A stretch of 64,000 nucleotides of DNA, taken from contig JABAKD010000024.1 in assembly GCA_012845835.1 (NCBI GenBank), positions 5,368,109 to 5,432,108 on the forward strand, in the 5' to 3' direction. The position numbers and the translations under genes are program-made. The notes beneath the pieces are model-generated. The model saw only the letters and a list, made by a program, of their open reading frames with translations. It made no database searches and was not told the DNA's origin. Source of the stretch: Undaria pinnatifida. Lineage: Eukaryota > Sar > Phaeophyceae > Laminariales > Alariaceae. Below are positions 42,580 to 54,885 of this stretch, piece after piece (the stretch's first letter is position 1; each line of letters starts with the position of its first letter).

Positions 42580-44730
42580 TAATGAAATCAGTAAATGTAT
42601 GATGATCAAGCTTGTCAGTCCGTTGGAGCATCAAGGCAACGACCAACTGCAGGCACTGTGCCTGTGCCTTTGTCTATTTTCGTCTTCCTGTCTCCTGCGT
42701 CTCCGTGTGTCGCTTTGTCTCGAACAATCAAGCAAATAGCAGCAAGCAGTTGTTGGCGTGCCAGAGATCTCAAGCAGACCATGACAGCAACCACGAGCAT
42801 GCGGTGTAGTCGATGGCTCGCCATCACGGGAGCCTTGAGTCCCTAGCTACCTCCATATGCCGCGATGCCGTGTCCGAGATTGGAGAGGGGATCATGGGAT
42901 ACCGAGAGAATATGATAATATGTACGGGTGGCTTGGCTCGGCGCGCAATGCCTCCAGAGTTGGATTCAAACCCTCAGTTTCGTCCGGCTCTAGAACCGTA
43001 CAGATCTGGTGCCTGATTTCGTCTGGCCAGGCCATTTCCGTTCGAAATACGGATTGTTGTTTTTGAGATTTATGCTTTTGGTCAATGGATAAGAGTCGAT
43101 GAATCGGAACTGGCAAGACGTTCTTCCTTGATCTTTCTACAAACAGGGTTCTGCTTTTCGGTTTCGTCTCCCACAAGAGTTAGCGATCAGCTCTGTTTTT
43201 TCTCCATCCGCCGGAGCACAAAAGAAAAGAAAAACAGCATTCCCTAGCCCAAGAGCTCTAGAAATCGCTGCTCGCCAGACCATGCCAGACCATCCTGATA
43301 CCCGCGAGAATGCCGGTGCTGATGTGCTGATCGCTTTACTGCAATTGATATGACGAGATGGCACGCTGATACACAACATCACGGCATCCCCGCGACTCAT
43401 GAAACCGTGAGGTAGTAATAAGTTAGAGTTGCATCTACGCTTTGTGGGATAAACTACGTGGGATGAGTAGTCTAGTGTAGCGTCTATTTTCTAGTAGTAC
43501 AGGGTTAATTGCGCCGCATCATGAAACAACCTCCAGCAAACGCACGCGTCGGCTCGCCGCCAGTTTTCAGCAGCCCACCACTCACCACAACTCCATCAAT
43601 CCAGCGACGGAATAGCGCCCCCTCTCTCTCGCATGCCCGCCAACGACTCCTTGCTTCCCGTCCGCAGTCCTTTCTGCTAATCATACGACTCCTCCAAGCC
43701 GTCCGCAGCTGTTCCATTTTTATCAGCAATCTCGAGCACTCCGCGATCAGCTAGCGGTCGATGTACGCGCGCGATGGGTCTCCTGCTCCTTTGCGACACA
43801 GCTGCTGCGATCATGGTTTCGTGTAGAATTCTTGAAACGCCGTTCGGTGCCTCTGAGGCCTCTGCTTGTAGATGTGCTTGGCGTGGTTGCTCGGTGTGGG
43901 GTGTGGGGTTTGATTTTGTGGAGGGGTTTCCATGCCAAAACAGATGAAATTACGATAAAGGGGCTACAACACGATTTAAACGGTGTACGCTGTTGAAGCA
44001 GTGTCTGTGCTTCGGAAAGCTTCTGCCTTCTATTCAGAGGTACAGCAGCTGTGGTTGGCATTGTCCCATCGATGCTGATCGTGTTATCACACACACCACC
44101 CATGGGAATTCTGTGCTTGTGTGCTCGTACGTTATGTAGTGCCACTTGAGCTTGAGTTTCGGGCCGAGTTTGAAACGCTCAGCTTACTATAAATACAGAG
44201 GACAGAATAGGCAACGCTCCTAGCATTTAGTATTAATATAAATACAGTAGTTGCATTTGGAACCCAGCTTGTTGGGTACTGCATCGACCCCGGCTGGATG
44301 GCGCATCCGTTCTGTTGCTGTGTGTGTTTTCGGTTGATGAGTTGTTGTGAAGCTTCGTTTTCTTTGTATTCGGTACGAGGGCGACGACAATGGCATTGAC
44401 ACCCACTCAGTCGTCAGAAACGGTGCGCAGGTGATAGGCCACGCGGCAATGCTCTTTTTCCTACTCCTATGAAGTAGGGTCGTTCAAGACCCAATATGGT
44501 TGGTACCCGCGACGTAGGTTGGGTGGCTTCATATTATTCTTGTTGCTAGTTGCTGGGAGGCTGTTGTCGTTTCATTGTTTTTGTCACGCATTAACACACA
44601 TAAACAAGTCTGTGATCACAGGGCAGGGTCCGGTCACCCTCTGCTGTGATACACATTGTTAGTCATTTCTAACCTTTCCCCCCCAGTGACGTCAATAGGG
44701 GGCACTTCGACGGGTATTCCGTACGGAACA

Positions 44731-44754
44731 GGGTTAGGGTTGGGGTTAGGGTTG
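44731..44754 (+). repeat. interstitial telomere-like tract (unit 2)
   Basis: Identical to the tract at 21,901-21,924 of unit 1. Confidence 0.7.
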
Positions 44755-45668
44755 GTTACAGCAGCAGCATCATAGAGGACACCCCAGACCGAAAGTGCTA
44801 TTCGTACGTATATCATATGGCTGAAGAAAGTCATTCATCGGCCAAAAAATAACAATTAAAAGTGAAATCGCAAGCCAGCGTCACGTACGTACGTGCCAGG
44901 CCCATATTGGTACATGCACATGATACGTTTCAGGACTCGCAGCTGAAACCGACTTAAACCACATGCATGCTACCCACGGGAAACCAGACCCAAGTACAAA
45001 TCTAGGGAAAACCCCCCTCCCCGCTATAGACTATGTACACAGCTTGGAAAGACGAGTTTCGACGAAATCATCGATCTCACGGTTGGAGTAGACTGCATTC
45101 TTCATATTTGTAATTAAATACAAGGGCTCTGCTCCGCGGGCGGCAGACGCCGCCCGCTACGCTCGCGCCAGGAATACAACACAACAAATGTGAAAGAGAC
45201 AGGAATAGAAGGTGCATGGTTTCATGAAGCCCGCGACTTGATAATGCCAAGAGCTCTATGGGCAGAGCTGTTTACTCTGTGCTGTGTTGCGAGCTTGCTG
45301 GTGATGTCACGTTCAGATTGGCAGTGCGGGCGAATACAACAAAAAAAGACATTTATTATTCAGAACGGGTGTATGATAGCGCATCATCACCACCAGCTGC
45401 TTGTGGTAGAGCACCAAATAAGAACGCAAGATGGCATTGTGGTTGTACACCACTACTTGCAGTATATGGAAAACGAACCCGACTACCCAGTGTACATTGG
45501 ACAAGCACGTGACCTCTACAACTTGCCATGAAGATTGTACCTGGGGCGCCTAAAAATAACCAGCTGCTAGCTTACTGGCGTTTATTTATGGGCGTGGGAC
45601 GTATAAATAGAATCCGTAGAACAAAATATACACCTGGTACGCGGGGCGCAGTTAGTTGGTTGGTTCTT

Positions 45669-46064
45669 ATGAAACAGGAAACAGAAAAAGAGACTCCCAC
45701 GTACAGAACGGCCCACCCACCCACCACGGACGACGCAGTGCACCCTCCACCCATCCACCGACCAAACTTTTACTACATACAGGAGAATAGCAGTGCAGCA
45801 GTACCACCGCCACCGGCAGAGCCTCCACCACCTCCCCCTCCTTGGCTTTGGTTGGTGGGCTTCGGCTTTCCCACGTACAGAACGGCCCACCCACCCACCA
45901 CGGACGACGCAGTGCACCCTCCACCCACCCACCGACCAAACTTTTACTACATACAGGAGAACAGCAGTGCAGCAGTACCACCGCCACCGGCAGAGCCTCC
46001 ACCACCTCCCCCTCCTTGGCTTTGGTTGGTGGGCTTCGGCTTTTCAGCAGGAGAGCTACGATAG
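45669..46064 (+). CDS. proline-rich cassette ORF (cassette 1, unit 2)
   Basis: Same 131-codon frame as in unit 1, with both 58-residue modules intact. Confidence 0.3.
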   Translation: MKQETEKETPTYRTAHPPTTDDAVHPPPIHRPNFYYIQENSSAAVPPPPAEPPPPPPPWLWLVGFGFPTYRTAHPPTTDDAVHPPPTHRPNFYYIQENSSAAVPPPPAEPPPPPPPWLWLVGFGFSAGELR

Positions 46065-46253
46065 ATGCTTGAAGACGACATGCTTCTCGCTCTCCGAGTT
46101 GTAAAGTGGTGGGGAAGCGCCACGGCGACAGGTGGCCAGCGTAACCAGCTGCTAGCTTACTGGCGTTTATTTATGGGCGTGGGACGTATAAATATAATTC
46201 GTCGAACAAAATATACACCTGGTACGCGGGGCGCAGTTAGTTGGTTGGTTCTT

Positions 46254-46649
46254 ATGAAACAGGAAACAGAAAAAGAGACTCCCACGTACAGAACGGCCCA
46301 CCCACCCACCACGGACGACGCAGTGCACCCTCCACCCACCCACCGACCAAACTTTTACTACATACAGGAGAATAGCAGTGCAGCAGTACCACCGCCACCG
46401 GCAGAGCCTCCACCACCCCCCCCTCCTTGGCTTTGGTTGGTGGGCTTCGGCTTTCCCACGTACAGAACGGCCCACCCACCCACCACGAACGACGCAGTGC
46501 ACCCTCCACCCACCCACCGACCAAACTTTTACTACATACAGGAGAACAGCAGTGCAGCAGTACCACCGCCACCGGCAGAGCCTCCACCACCTCCCCCTCC
46601 TTGGCTTTGGTTGGTGGGCTTCGGCTTTTCAGCAGGAGAGCTACGATAG
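46254..46649 (+). CDS. proline-rich cassette ORF (cassette 2, unit 2)
   Basis: Same as the unit 1 cassette 2, including the Asn variant. The extended frame starts at 46,065. Confidence 0.3.
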   Translation: MKQETEKETPTYRTAHPPTTDDAVHPPPTHRPNFYYIQENSSAAVPPPPAEPPPPPPPWLWLVGFGFPTYRTAHPPTTNDAVHPPPTHRPNFYYIQENSSAAVPPPPAEPPPPPPPWLWLVGFGFSAGELR

Positions 46650-49600
46650 ATGCTTGAAGACGACATGCTTCTCGCTCTCCGAGTTGTAAAGTGGTGGGGA
46701 AGCGCCACGGCGACAGGTGGCCAGCGTAACCAGCTGCTAGCTTACTGGCGTTTATTTATGGGCGTGGGACGTATAAATAGAATTCGTCGAACAAAATATA
46801 CACCTGGTACGCGGGGCGCAGTTAGTTGGTTGGTTCTTATGAAACAGGAAACAGAAAAAAAGACTCCCACGTAACGGCCCACCCACCCACCACGGACGAC
46901 GCAGTGCACCCTCCACCCACCCACCGACCAAACTTTTACTACATACAGGAGAATAGCAGTGCAGCAGTACCACCGCCACCGGCAGAGCCTCCACCACCTC
47001 CCCCTCCTTGGCTTTGGTTGGTGGGCTTCGGCTTTCCCACGTACAGAACGGCCCACCCACCCACCACGGACGACGCAGTGCACCCTCCACCCACCCACCG
47101 ACCAAACTTTTACTACATACAGGAGAACAGCAGTGCAGCAGTACCACCGCCACCGGCAGAGCCTCCACCACCTCCCCCTCCTTGGCTTTGGTTGGTGGGC
47201 TTCGGCTTTTCAGCAGGAGAGCTACGATAGATGCTTGAAGACGACATGCTTCTCGCTCTCCGAGTTGTAACGTGGTGGGGAAGCGCCACGGCGACAGGTG
47301 GCCAGCGTAGGGAGCTGAGAGTAGGTGCCTACTTGTGGAACACTAAAAAGCCGGCAGTCAACTTCAACATCTCACGACTTTGCGCCGTAGATGCGTCGTA
47401 GAGTCGTAGATCATGCGTTGGTAAAAACGAAAATAAACACCCTAAAATCGTAGATCATACGTTGGATAAAGTTACGGAATGAAAAAAATAAAGAGAGAAA
47501 CGGGAAAAAAGGAAACGAAGAAAGCGAAGAAAGTAAGGAACGCGAAGAATGCCGGGAAGGTTCTCCGAGAGGGGGGTTTAGGCAGGCGTGTTCCAAGGGG
47601 GAGCGCTGAGAGCGAAGCAGTTCCCATTAACCAAGTGAATAAGGTTTAAAAAAATTTCGAGGACAAATGTAATTATATCTATTTTAAAGAATGCACTCCA
47701 GCCGTGAGATCGAAGATTTCGTCGGTTATGAGTATACAGAATGCACTCCAGCCGTGAGATCGAAGATTTCGTCGAAACCCATCTTTGCGAGCTGTGTGTG
47801 ATACTCCGATCGCGCGTATTACGTAGTGTGTGTCCTCATCAGACTAAGGATATAGGTCGTGTTGGTAAATCAGCCGCTATCACGAACAGGTCCGCGACTA
47901 CCCTTACAACTACATAGTGCAGTAGCTTATACCAAGGTCAATAGTCAGTGTGATGTCAATCAATGTCTGCGCGGAAACTGTTAATAAACACGAAGCCCGT
48001 TTTTGAGGGGGACAAAACCTGACTGCTGTGCAAGGAATGCATCAATTGTTTTATATATTGTATATCCTGTAAATCGTATAGCTGGTGAGAGGAGGGCGGA
48101 GTTTTAAGTGGGGAAGGGGGGAGGGGGTTGAAATGAGGTGGAGAGAAGGGGGGTGGGGTTGTCCGACAGCTTTAGGTCGCATTAATATATAGTAGCTTAC
48201 TGTACGCGTGGCGCTAGGTCTCTACACGATGGTGGGGGTGGCGGGGAAGGAGGGGGCGAGCGGGAAGTGAATTCGAACATGTGAAGACCATACAATAACA
48301 AAAATTGAGCTACCGCATGGATGGCTCGAAGGATAAGCGGCGATCTCACCTGTCGGGTAGTGTTGATTACTCTGGAAGATTTTGATATTAGGTCTGGCGG
48401 CGGGGGTCCTATATTGTTGTTTTTGTCAACCATGTCTAAGTTTAGTATACTCCCTGGTACATTTAAAATAATTATACTGCACTCCAGCTGTGAGATCGAA
48501 TATTTGTCGAAACTCATCTTTGCAAGCTGTGTGTGATACTCCGATCGCGCCTGTTACGGGTTGTGTGTCCTCATTAAGGATATAGGTCGGCGACTCCCCT
48601 TACAACTACAGTGCAGCTATCAGGGTCAACAGGGTGATGTTAGGCAGTCTGTGCGCGGAAACTATAAAACCCGTTCTGAGGGGGACTAAATCTGACAGCT
48701 GTGGAAGAAAATGCATCAGTTTATCAAGTAAATCCTGAAAGTCAAATATACGGTGAGGGGAGGGCGGAGTTTTCAAGGATGTGGGGGGCTGAATATTGAT
48801 CAAAAGGGGGGCGGGAGGGGGGGAGGGGGGGGAGGGGATGGGTGGGGGTAAAGTGGCGGGGGGGGCGGGGGGCGGGGTAGGAGGGCTTTAGGTCGCATAG
48901 ATATAGGGGTTTTATATATGTTGCTAATAGTTGCTGATTATTGTGCTTTTGTTCTTTTTCGTCGTACCGTTCTGTGTCCCTTTTCGTCTCCAAGTGTTTT
49001 CCCGTACTCACTCGTAGCTTTCTTTACTTCGTTAGCATCGTTTTCCTCCCCCCCCCCCTTTTTCTGTGGTTTATTTTAACTCTTGTTTGCAGAGTATTCT
49101 GGTGTGCTGGCTTGCATTTATTTTTGACTGCATGTTCGTTGCGGTTCAGTGCATGGCTAATTAAACCTTGCTGCTCTATTTGCATTGCGATTTTCTGTCT
49201 CTAAGTGTGTGACCGCAGAACTTACCTCTCTATGAGGCACCAGCACGGACACCATTACTATTTATAGCTGTGCAGAATGAAGATGGGGGAGCATAGCAGT
49301 TTAACGCGCAGAACACACAAACTACCGATCGGCCAGCCAATCGGAGACGCAAAAAAATCCAGAAACATGTTTATCCAATGATATCTAATCGATTTGGACT
49401 AACTTTCCAGTTTTTTTTTGCCTACTGTTGCGCACGCCCAGCCGTTTGATCAGTTCCAGTACGCTGAGTGTATCGCTTAGCGTCTCTGCGCCCCTGCTTC
49501 GCGTACACCACATTATTCTCCCCGATCTCTCGGGGTGTCCTCCATCAGACATCCCCCGATTCGACCGTGGGCCTTGGTCCTGCGGTATTGATTGATACCA

Positions 49601-51686
49601 GGCAGTTTCATGAAAATGCGCACCACCGCCACTCCTGGCTGCTCCTCCTCAAGCCCCGGGGTCGCGACGAAAAATTGTGAAAGTTTGACAGTAAGTTACT
49701 CACCGGTAGAGTGACAGCGCAGCGATAAACGAGTACGATCACGCTGTACCCTAGTCGTACGACTTGCTTCTTTCCATTGCAGGTCGGGCGAATGAAACCA
49801 ACCATCTCTCCATAAAGAAGAGATCGACGCTGTATGTAATTGGTACTTTTGTCGTGCTTTGTGTTTAGTGCATGATGATGGTGCACGAGGTACCTGATAT
49901 TCCAGTACGAAAAATGCGTCACAGGTCTAAGGGAGACAAGTGAATATAGTTACCGCCACTACATTATGCACGACAACCAGTGGGACGTCGAGTTCAACAA
50001 AGTCTCCAACATGGGGTGATTTCACACAGGGTGTAGGAGGAGCAACAGGAGGGACGGGAAGAGAACGTTGACCTGATTCTTGGATTTTGGGGCTGGTAGA
50101 TTTTCCGACCAGACACACATGACAATACCTTTTCTCAGCAGTGTCATGGCGCTGCTGTGAATACCCATGAGAAGTGCCGTGGAAAGTCAGGCTCTGTTGT
50201 AATGCTGACTTTGAACGAGAAACCCGCAGAGGATAAACTGAGAAATGGCAATGCCACAACATCAGTTCAGTCCCGTCTTGTTTCACCGCACCAAGCGCCT
50301 GATGCACGCCAGCATAGCCTTCCAAACAGAAGCTTGGCCAGCACAAACTACCAGTTGAAAAATACAATACCGTACTGAGTGTAAACCGTGCTGCCGATGT
50401 TTCCTAATCAATCAACCCAACGGGTGGAGGAACCGATGGAGGGTGTTCTCTGTCTGACTGTCAGACGCCAATTGACCGACCAATCAAGCAGAAAATTTAA
50501 TGCCTGCGGTTCGAGTCAATCTCTCGTCAGATTCCTGCACTGTCGACGTCAAACATGAAGCGCCTTTCGATGGGACGCTTAACCGTGTCTATTGCGGCCC
50601 CGGACGCCATACCGTTTGCTTCGAGTTTTGAACGTGACAATCAAACTAATGTCGTCAATGATATCTAAACGCAACATCTACCGGTACAGCTGCTGCACGT
50701 TCGCCAACCGCCGCCCCACAGCACAATATACATCAAATCATATTGTCACTCCATGTCGAGGTACAAAAAGTGAAACGGAGTCAGTCCATCACGTCGGGGA
50801 CGGTTACACCCCAAATCTTCTTCTCTCCCAGGTGCACCTCCACTCCTTCTTCATTTACGAAAAGTTCGTATGCACTGTCCTTCCGCCGTCTCCAGGGAAA
50901 ACGGTTCATCCACTCGCGCTTGTAAGGGCCAGACTTGGACAGAACACAGATGCCATCGAGAGTCACCTCCTGCGTAGTGGTCGGGCGTGAAAAACGCAGA
51001 TTCAGGGCAGATTGGGGCGGACGTACGGCAAGATGTCGTCAAAGACATAGCGTCTAGCGACGTTAAAATGGCAGGTGGACTGAACTGTCTTGCCCGGGTT
51101 TCTTACCACACACAGGTACCAGGTAATCGTAAACGATCGCACGCCCATTCCGGAACTAGCGACGAGAACACCGTGACAACGGCACTCTGATCACTCGGCG
51201 CCCGCGTTCGAGCAGCTCTACTACCGTAGTTGGACGCGTGTTACAATAGAGGTGGCACTTTTTCGTCTGAAACGGTTCCTGAATGACGGGGCTCTTTAAC
51301 TCGAAATCGTCGGGAATAGGTGGTTTTTTGGCATGATCCTTGTTGTCTACGTAGGACATAGGATTTTTCAACCTGTAAGCAGTTGTAGTGTTCTCCAAAT
51401 TGGCTTTTGAGTTAATACATGTCTTAAGCTCCCAAAGTCAACAGCCCCCGTAAAAAAAACGGTGAGTACATCTATCGTAGAATGCGTCGTTGATCGCTAA
51501 AGGTGGAAGATGAATGTATTGTACGTACAGCCATTCCATCTTTAGCTAAGGTCCGTGAAGGGTATTATACCTCTCACGGTTTGCTTGTTATACCCACAAT
51601 GGCATGCCTAGTGTCGGCAAATGAACACGATTCACTATCATATATGCAAGAAGAACAAGAAACGTGAAAAGTCTTTCGTGAAGGTC

Positions 51687-52904
51687 TCAGGTATCAATTC
51701 TGATCACATGTGGTGGTTCGAGCGGTAGCGTGCCGGCGTGCGCCAAACTAGTATACCCATGCTTATGCCAGAAGGCTCCCAGATGCGACATGGTGTAGCA
51801 TGTCAACCCACAACTCACCAGACACGCCTTGTCATCAAAAGTCATGGCCACTTCACCCAGGTGCTCCCTTGCCTTGTCAACATCCTGACGGAGCTGCCGC
51901 CTCCCCGTAACCCACCCCCAAACGCCCCACGTGCCCTTGTTGCTTGTCAAATCCCTTCCCTCCCGCATCTCCTCCCTTAACGCCACTTCAGCGGCGAACA
52001 CGCGCTCAAGCCGGCCAGCATCGGGAGCCACCATAACCGTGGCGACTCTCCCTTCTTTCTCTTCGGAGCCCATGATATCACCTGAAAATTCTTCGGAAAT
52101 CCTAGTGAACATCACCGACCCGTCGTCGGCGGGCCACATGGCAGACCTGCCACTCCCGGACAGAAACGGTGGTAGCCGCACCTCCCCGACCTTCAGGGCG
52201 AGTTTGGGGCCTGAAACTACCCTGGGGTTGTTGCTCTGGGAATCAGATCCATGCTCGTCCGAGTTCTGCTGTTCGCCGTCGGGGCTACTGGAGCTTTCCG
52301 GCGTAGACGTGGGGCTGTGACCGGTGCCATGGCTTGGGCTAGGGCTTGGGCTAGGGCTGGGGGTGGATCTGTCCCGGCTGCCAGGAGAGGGAGGATTCGT
52401 GCTAGAGGTGGGGATGCCACTCGCTGGGTGTTTGGGATCACCACCGTTGGCGCTGGCGGCGGGGACGGGGTCAGAAGATGGGGTAGGTATGGCGGCGGGG
52501 CTAGCGATGGGGCTGGCGCTTGGGGTCTTGTTGTTGGCAAAATCTTCGTGGTCAGCGTTGGCGGTGGACTGGTGAGCGCTGTCGTCTTTCCCGTTGGTGG
52601 CTGCGGGGTCGATTTGAGCATGCTTGAATGGTGATGGGTGGCCAGTGACCGGTCCCCCCGGAGCGTCGAAGTCGCCAGTCGGGAAGATCAAGTCAGCCTC
52701 GTCGTTGTTGTCGCCGTTCGCGGAGGGGGAGAGCGTAGCAGAGGAAGAGGAAGGCGGTGCCGTGGAAGAGGAGGAGGAGGAGGCACGGTTTGCGAGGGCT
52801 TCGATTTTTGCGTGATACGCCGCTTGCGACGCCTTGAGGGCGGGGGACAGCTCGACTGCCTGCCGGCCGGAGGCACCCTGTACGGTAGATGAGTTCGTGG
52901 ACAA
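51687..52904 (-). CDS. Ser/Pro-rich protein, unknown function (unit 3 copy)
   Basis: Third uninterrupted copy. It carries the unit-2 residues at 295 and 359 plus an Asp-to-Asn change at 214 in the acidic stretch before the C-terminal domain. Three open copies of a 1.2-kb frame with few changes may reflect recent homogenisation more than selection. Confidence 0.5.
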   Translation of the reverse strand: MSTNSSTVQGASGRQAVELSPALKASQAAYHAKIEALANRASSSSSSTAPPSSSSATLSPSANGDNNDEADLIFPTGDFDAPGGPVTGHPSPFKHAQIDPAATNGKDDSAHQSTANADHEDFANNKTPSASPIASPAAIPTPSSDPVPAASANGGDPKHPASGIPTSSTNPPSPGSRDRSTPSPSPSPSPSHGTGHSPTSTPESSSSPDGEQQNSDEHGSDSQSNNPRVVSGPKLALKVGEVRLPPFLSGSGRSAMWPADDGSVMFTRISEEFSGDIMGSEEKEGRVATVMVAPDAGRLERVFAAEVALREEMREGRDLTSNKGTWGVWGWVTGRRQLRQDVDKAREHLGEVAMTFDDKACLVSCGLTCYTMSHLGAFWHKHGYTSLAHAGTLPLEPPHVIRIDT

Positions 52905-53392
52905 AAATGGTCGACAAGAGAAGAAGGGCGACCAACAGCAAGGATGTACGGCGGTGGCACGGAAAGTCAGAGCAGTCTCTCAGGGTACTAGAGAGGAGGT
53001 ACCCTCGATGATAGATAGGGGGTTTGGTAAGCAAGGATTTTGGTGGCTCCTTATGTCCCCCAATCAAACATAGAAGTAGTAGGCATCAATGTGTTTACTG
53101 TATACCAGTTGGGTTATGGGTAGGAGTAGGGTATAAAGGTATATAATAGCAGCATTGAAATCGTCGAATGTCACAGTCCAAGGGGAACCCAACCCATGAA
53201 CAATCTGCAAACATGTAGGTTACAACTACGTTTTCTTACAATTCGATTATGTTGTAACCTATTGTTGAGGTGGTCGACCTTGGGATACCACCTTCACCGG
53301 TTTCAATACCACGTTTACATATTATCCAAGATCCAACATAATTTTAAAGCGGCGAATGCCCTATTGACAGGTGCCTCGGTGGGTTGGCATAC

Positions 53393-53874
53393 CGGCTCTT
53401 CTCCCGGTTCCGGCATCTTGGACACGATGACCGAGTCGGCGCCGTAGCGAATGACCTGTGCGGTCTCAACGGCCCCAATGTATTCCACATAAATCACGCC
53501 CGCCTCGTCCTCCTGCACGTTGCAGAGTTCGAATGCGCAACCAGAGAAGGTTAGTGACGGAATGAGTGGTTTCAACAAGAAGATTTAGAAAGGGAGGCGG
53601 CGGTAATACCGTACACGGCGGTGTGCACCACACGCCCGGTGATGGTCCTGAAAACGTACTCCCTGGTTTGGTATACTCCAGAAATGTGATATGCAGCATC
53701 CCCCGGTGACAAATTGAGGGGTCGTTTCGAAGTTTTTTCCAGAGCGACACGACTTACGCTGGGGGTTGCGATAAAAATGGGTGCAATAAAAGTGATTCCT
53801 CCAGCGAACTGCCACGTTTCAAACACACGTTGCTGAGTCGCGCGACAGCCCCTGCCGACCTCGAGCCCCCCGAA
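53393..53874 (-). CDS. candidate downstream exons of the secreted-protein gene (unit 3)
   Basis: Exons 53,758-53,874 and 53,393-53,512. As in unit 2, the 11-bp block is absent and the Ile variant is present, which groups units 2 and 3 together. Confidence 0.35.
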
Positions 53875-54885
53875 CTGGTGGGGTTAGGGCCATCATCACT
53901 TTTATGGTCGTGTTGATCTGATCCGACGTGCAAGGGAAAAATTATCCACATGCAACGAATGGGGAGGTTGTTGCTGTGCTTGTCCTGGTATTTCGGCACA
54001 TATCGCTTGGGGGTGTCATTCACGATATTAGGCATGACACGGCAGGGGGTGTGGTTGTTCAACGTACCCGGGTGATCAATCGGGTGGTTGGTTGGGATAA
54101 ATAACATTTCACCGCCGGTTGTTATACTCCAGGGGTGAGCTATACAACGTACCGGGTGGTATACACCATCATGAACGAGTAGTAGTAGTAGCAGTAGCAG
54201 TGCTAGCGACAGCGATACGAGTAGTAGTGGTAGTAGTTTATGGGGCAGAGCAGTAGTAGAGGCACATCAGCGTCAAATTTCAGTGCTACAATTGGCAGGT
54301 TTAGTACAGTAGTAGCGCAGTAGTAGTAGTAGCAGCAGCGGGTGAGTCTTCTCTGCCGCCAGCTGGAGAATTGTTTTAGGCAGGTTAATGTGGCCCTCTT
54401 GACCTCTCTAACAGCAGACAACACGTTAGAACGACCGATCTTAACTATATGCGTTCGATGCATGCTTTCGACTCTGTTTACGTTTGCATAACTACGAAGA
54501 GTTAGGTGCACGCTGTGAAATGACCAAAAATACGGTTAAACTGCTTCTTAGGAAACACGTGCTGCATGTTGGGAGATGGGAGCCGTGACAATATCAACTT
54601 GCAGGGGAAATTCTTGAAGAAATGTGATCCCGCTTTTGCGAGGCGAATTCGGCTTGGTTCATATGTTCCCACTACTATTTCAGCCGTGTTGTATATGAGG
54701 ATACTGCTGTGGTAGACAAATACTGTCCTTCAGTAGCGCGCCCGCGGGGGTATGCGGCCAACTCATGAACGAGATAGGGGTATCACGCTTGACACTGCAA
54801 ACATTTCCCCCGGCAGTTGTATACCACCAGCAACATGAGAAGTATGAGCTAAGCACCAGAACATCGGAACTCAATTTTGACGCAC

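Larger units (their letters stand above)
45558..47309 (+). repeat. three-unit 585-bp tandem cassette array (unit 2)
   Basis: Same array as unit 1. It differs by a C/T-tract change in the third cassette and one indel just upstream. The preserved periods show that the cassette duplication predates the 22.8-kb duplication. Confidence 0.95.
27915..50742. repeat. macro-repeat unit 2 (22,828 bp)
   Basis: Complete second unit in direct orientation. Offsets from unit 1 drift between +22,828 and +22,839 through a handful of indels in homopolymers and one 11-bp indel. Segments not listed separately for this unit hold the same content as unit 1 at those offsets, including the gene-poor stretches 36,328-38,894 and 42,580-44,720. 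Confidence 0.95.
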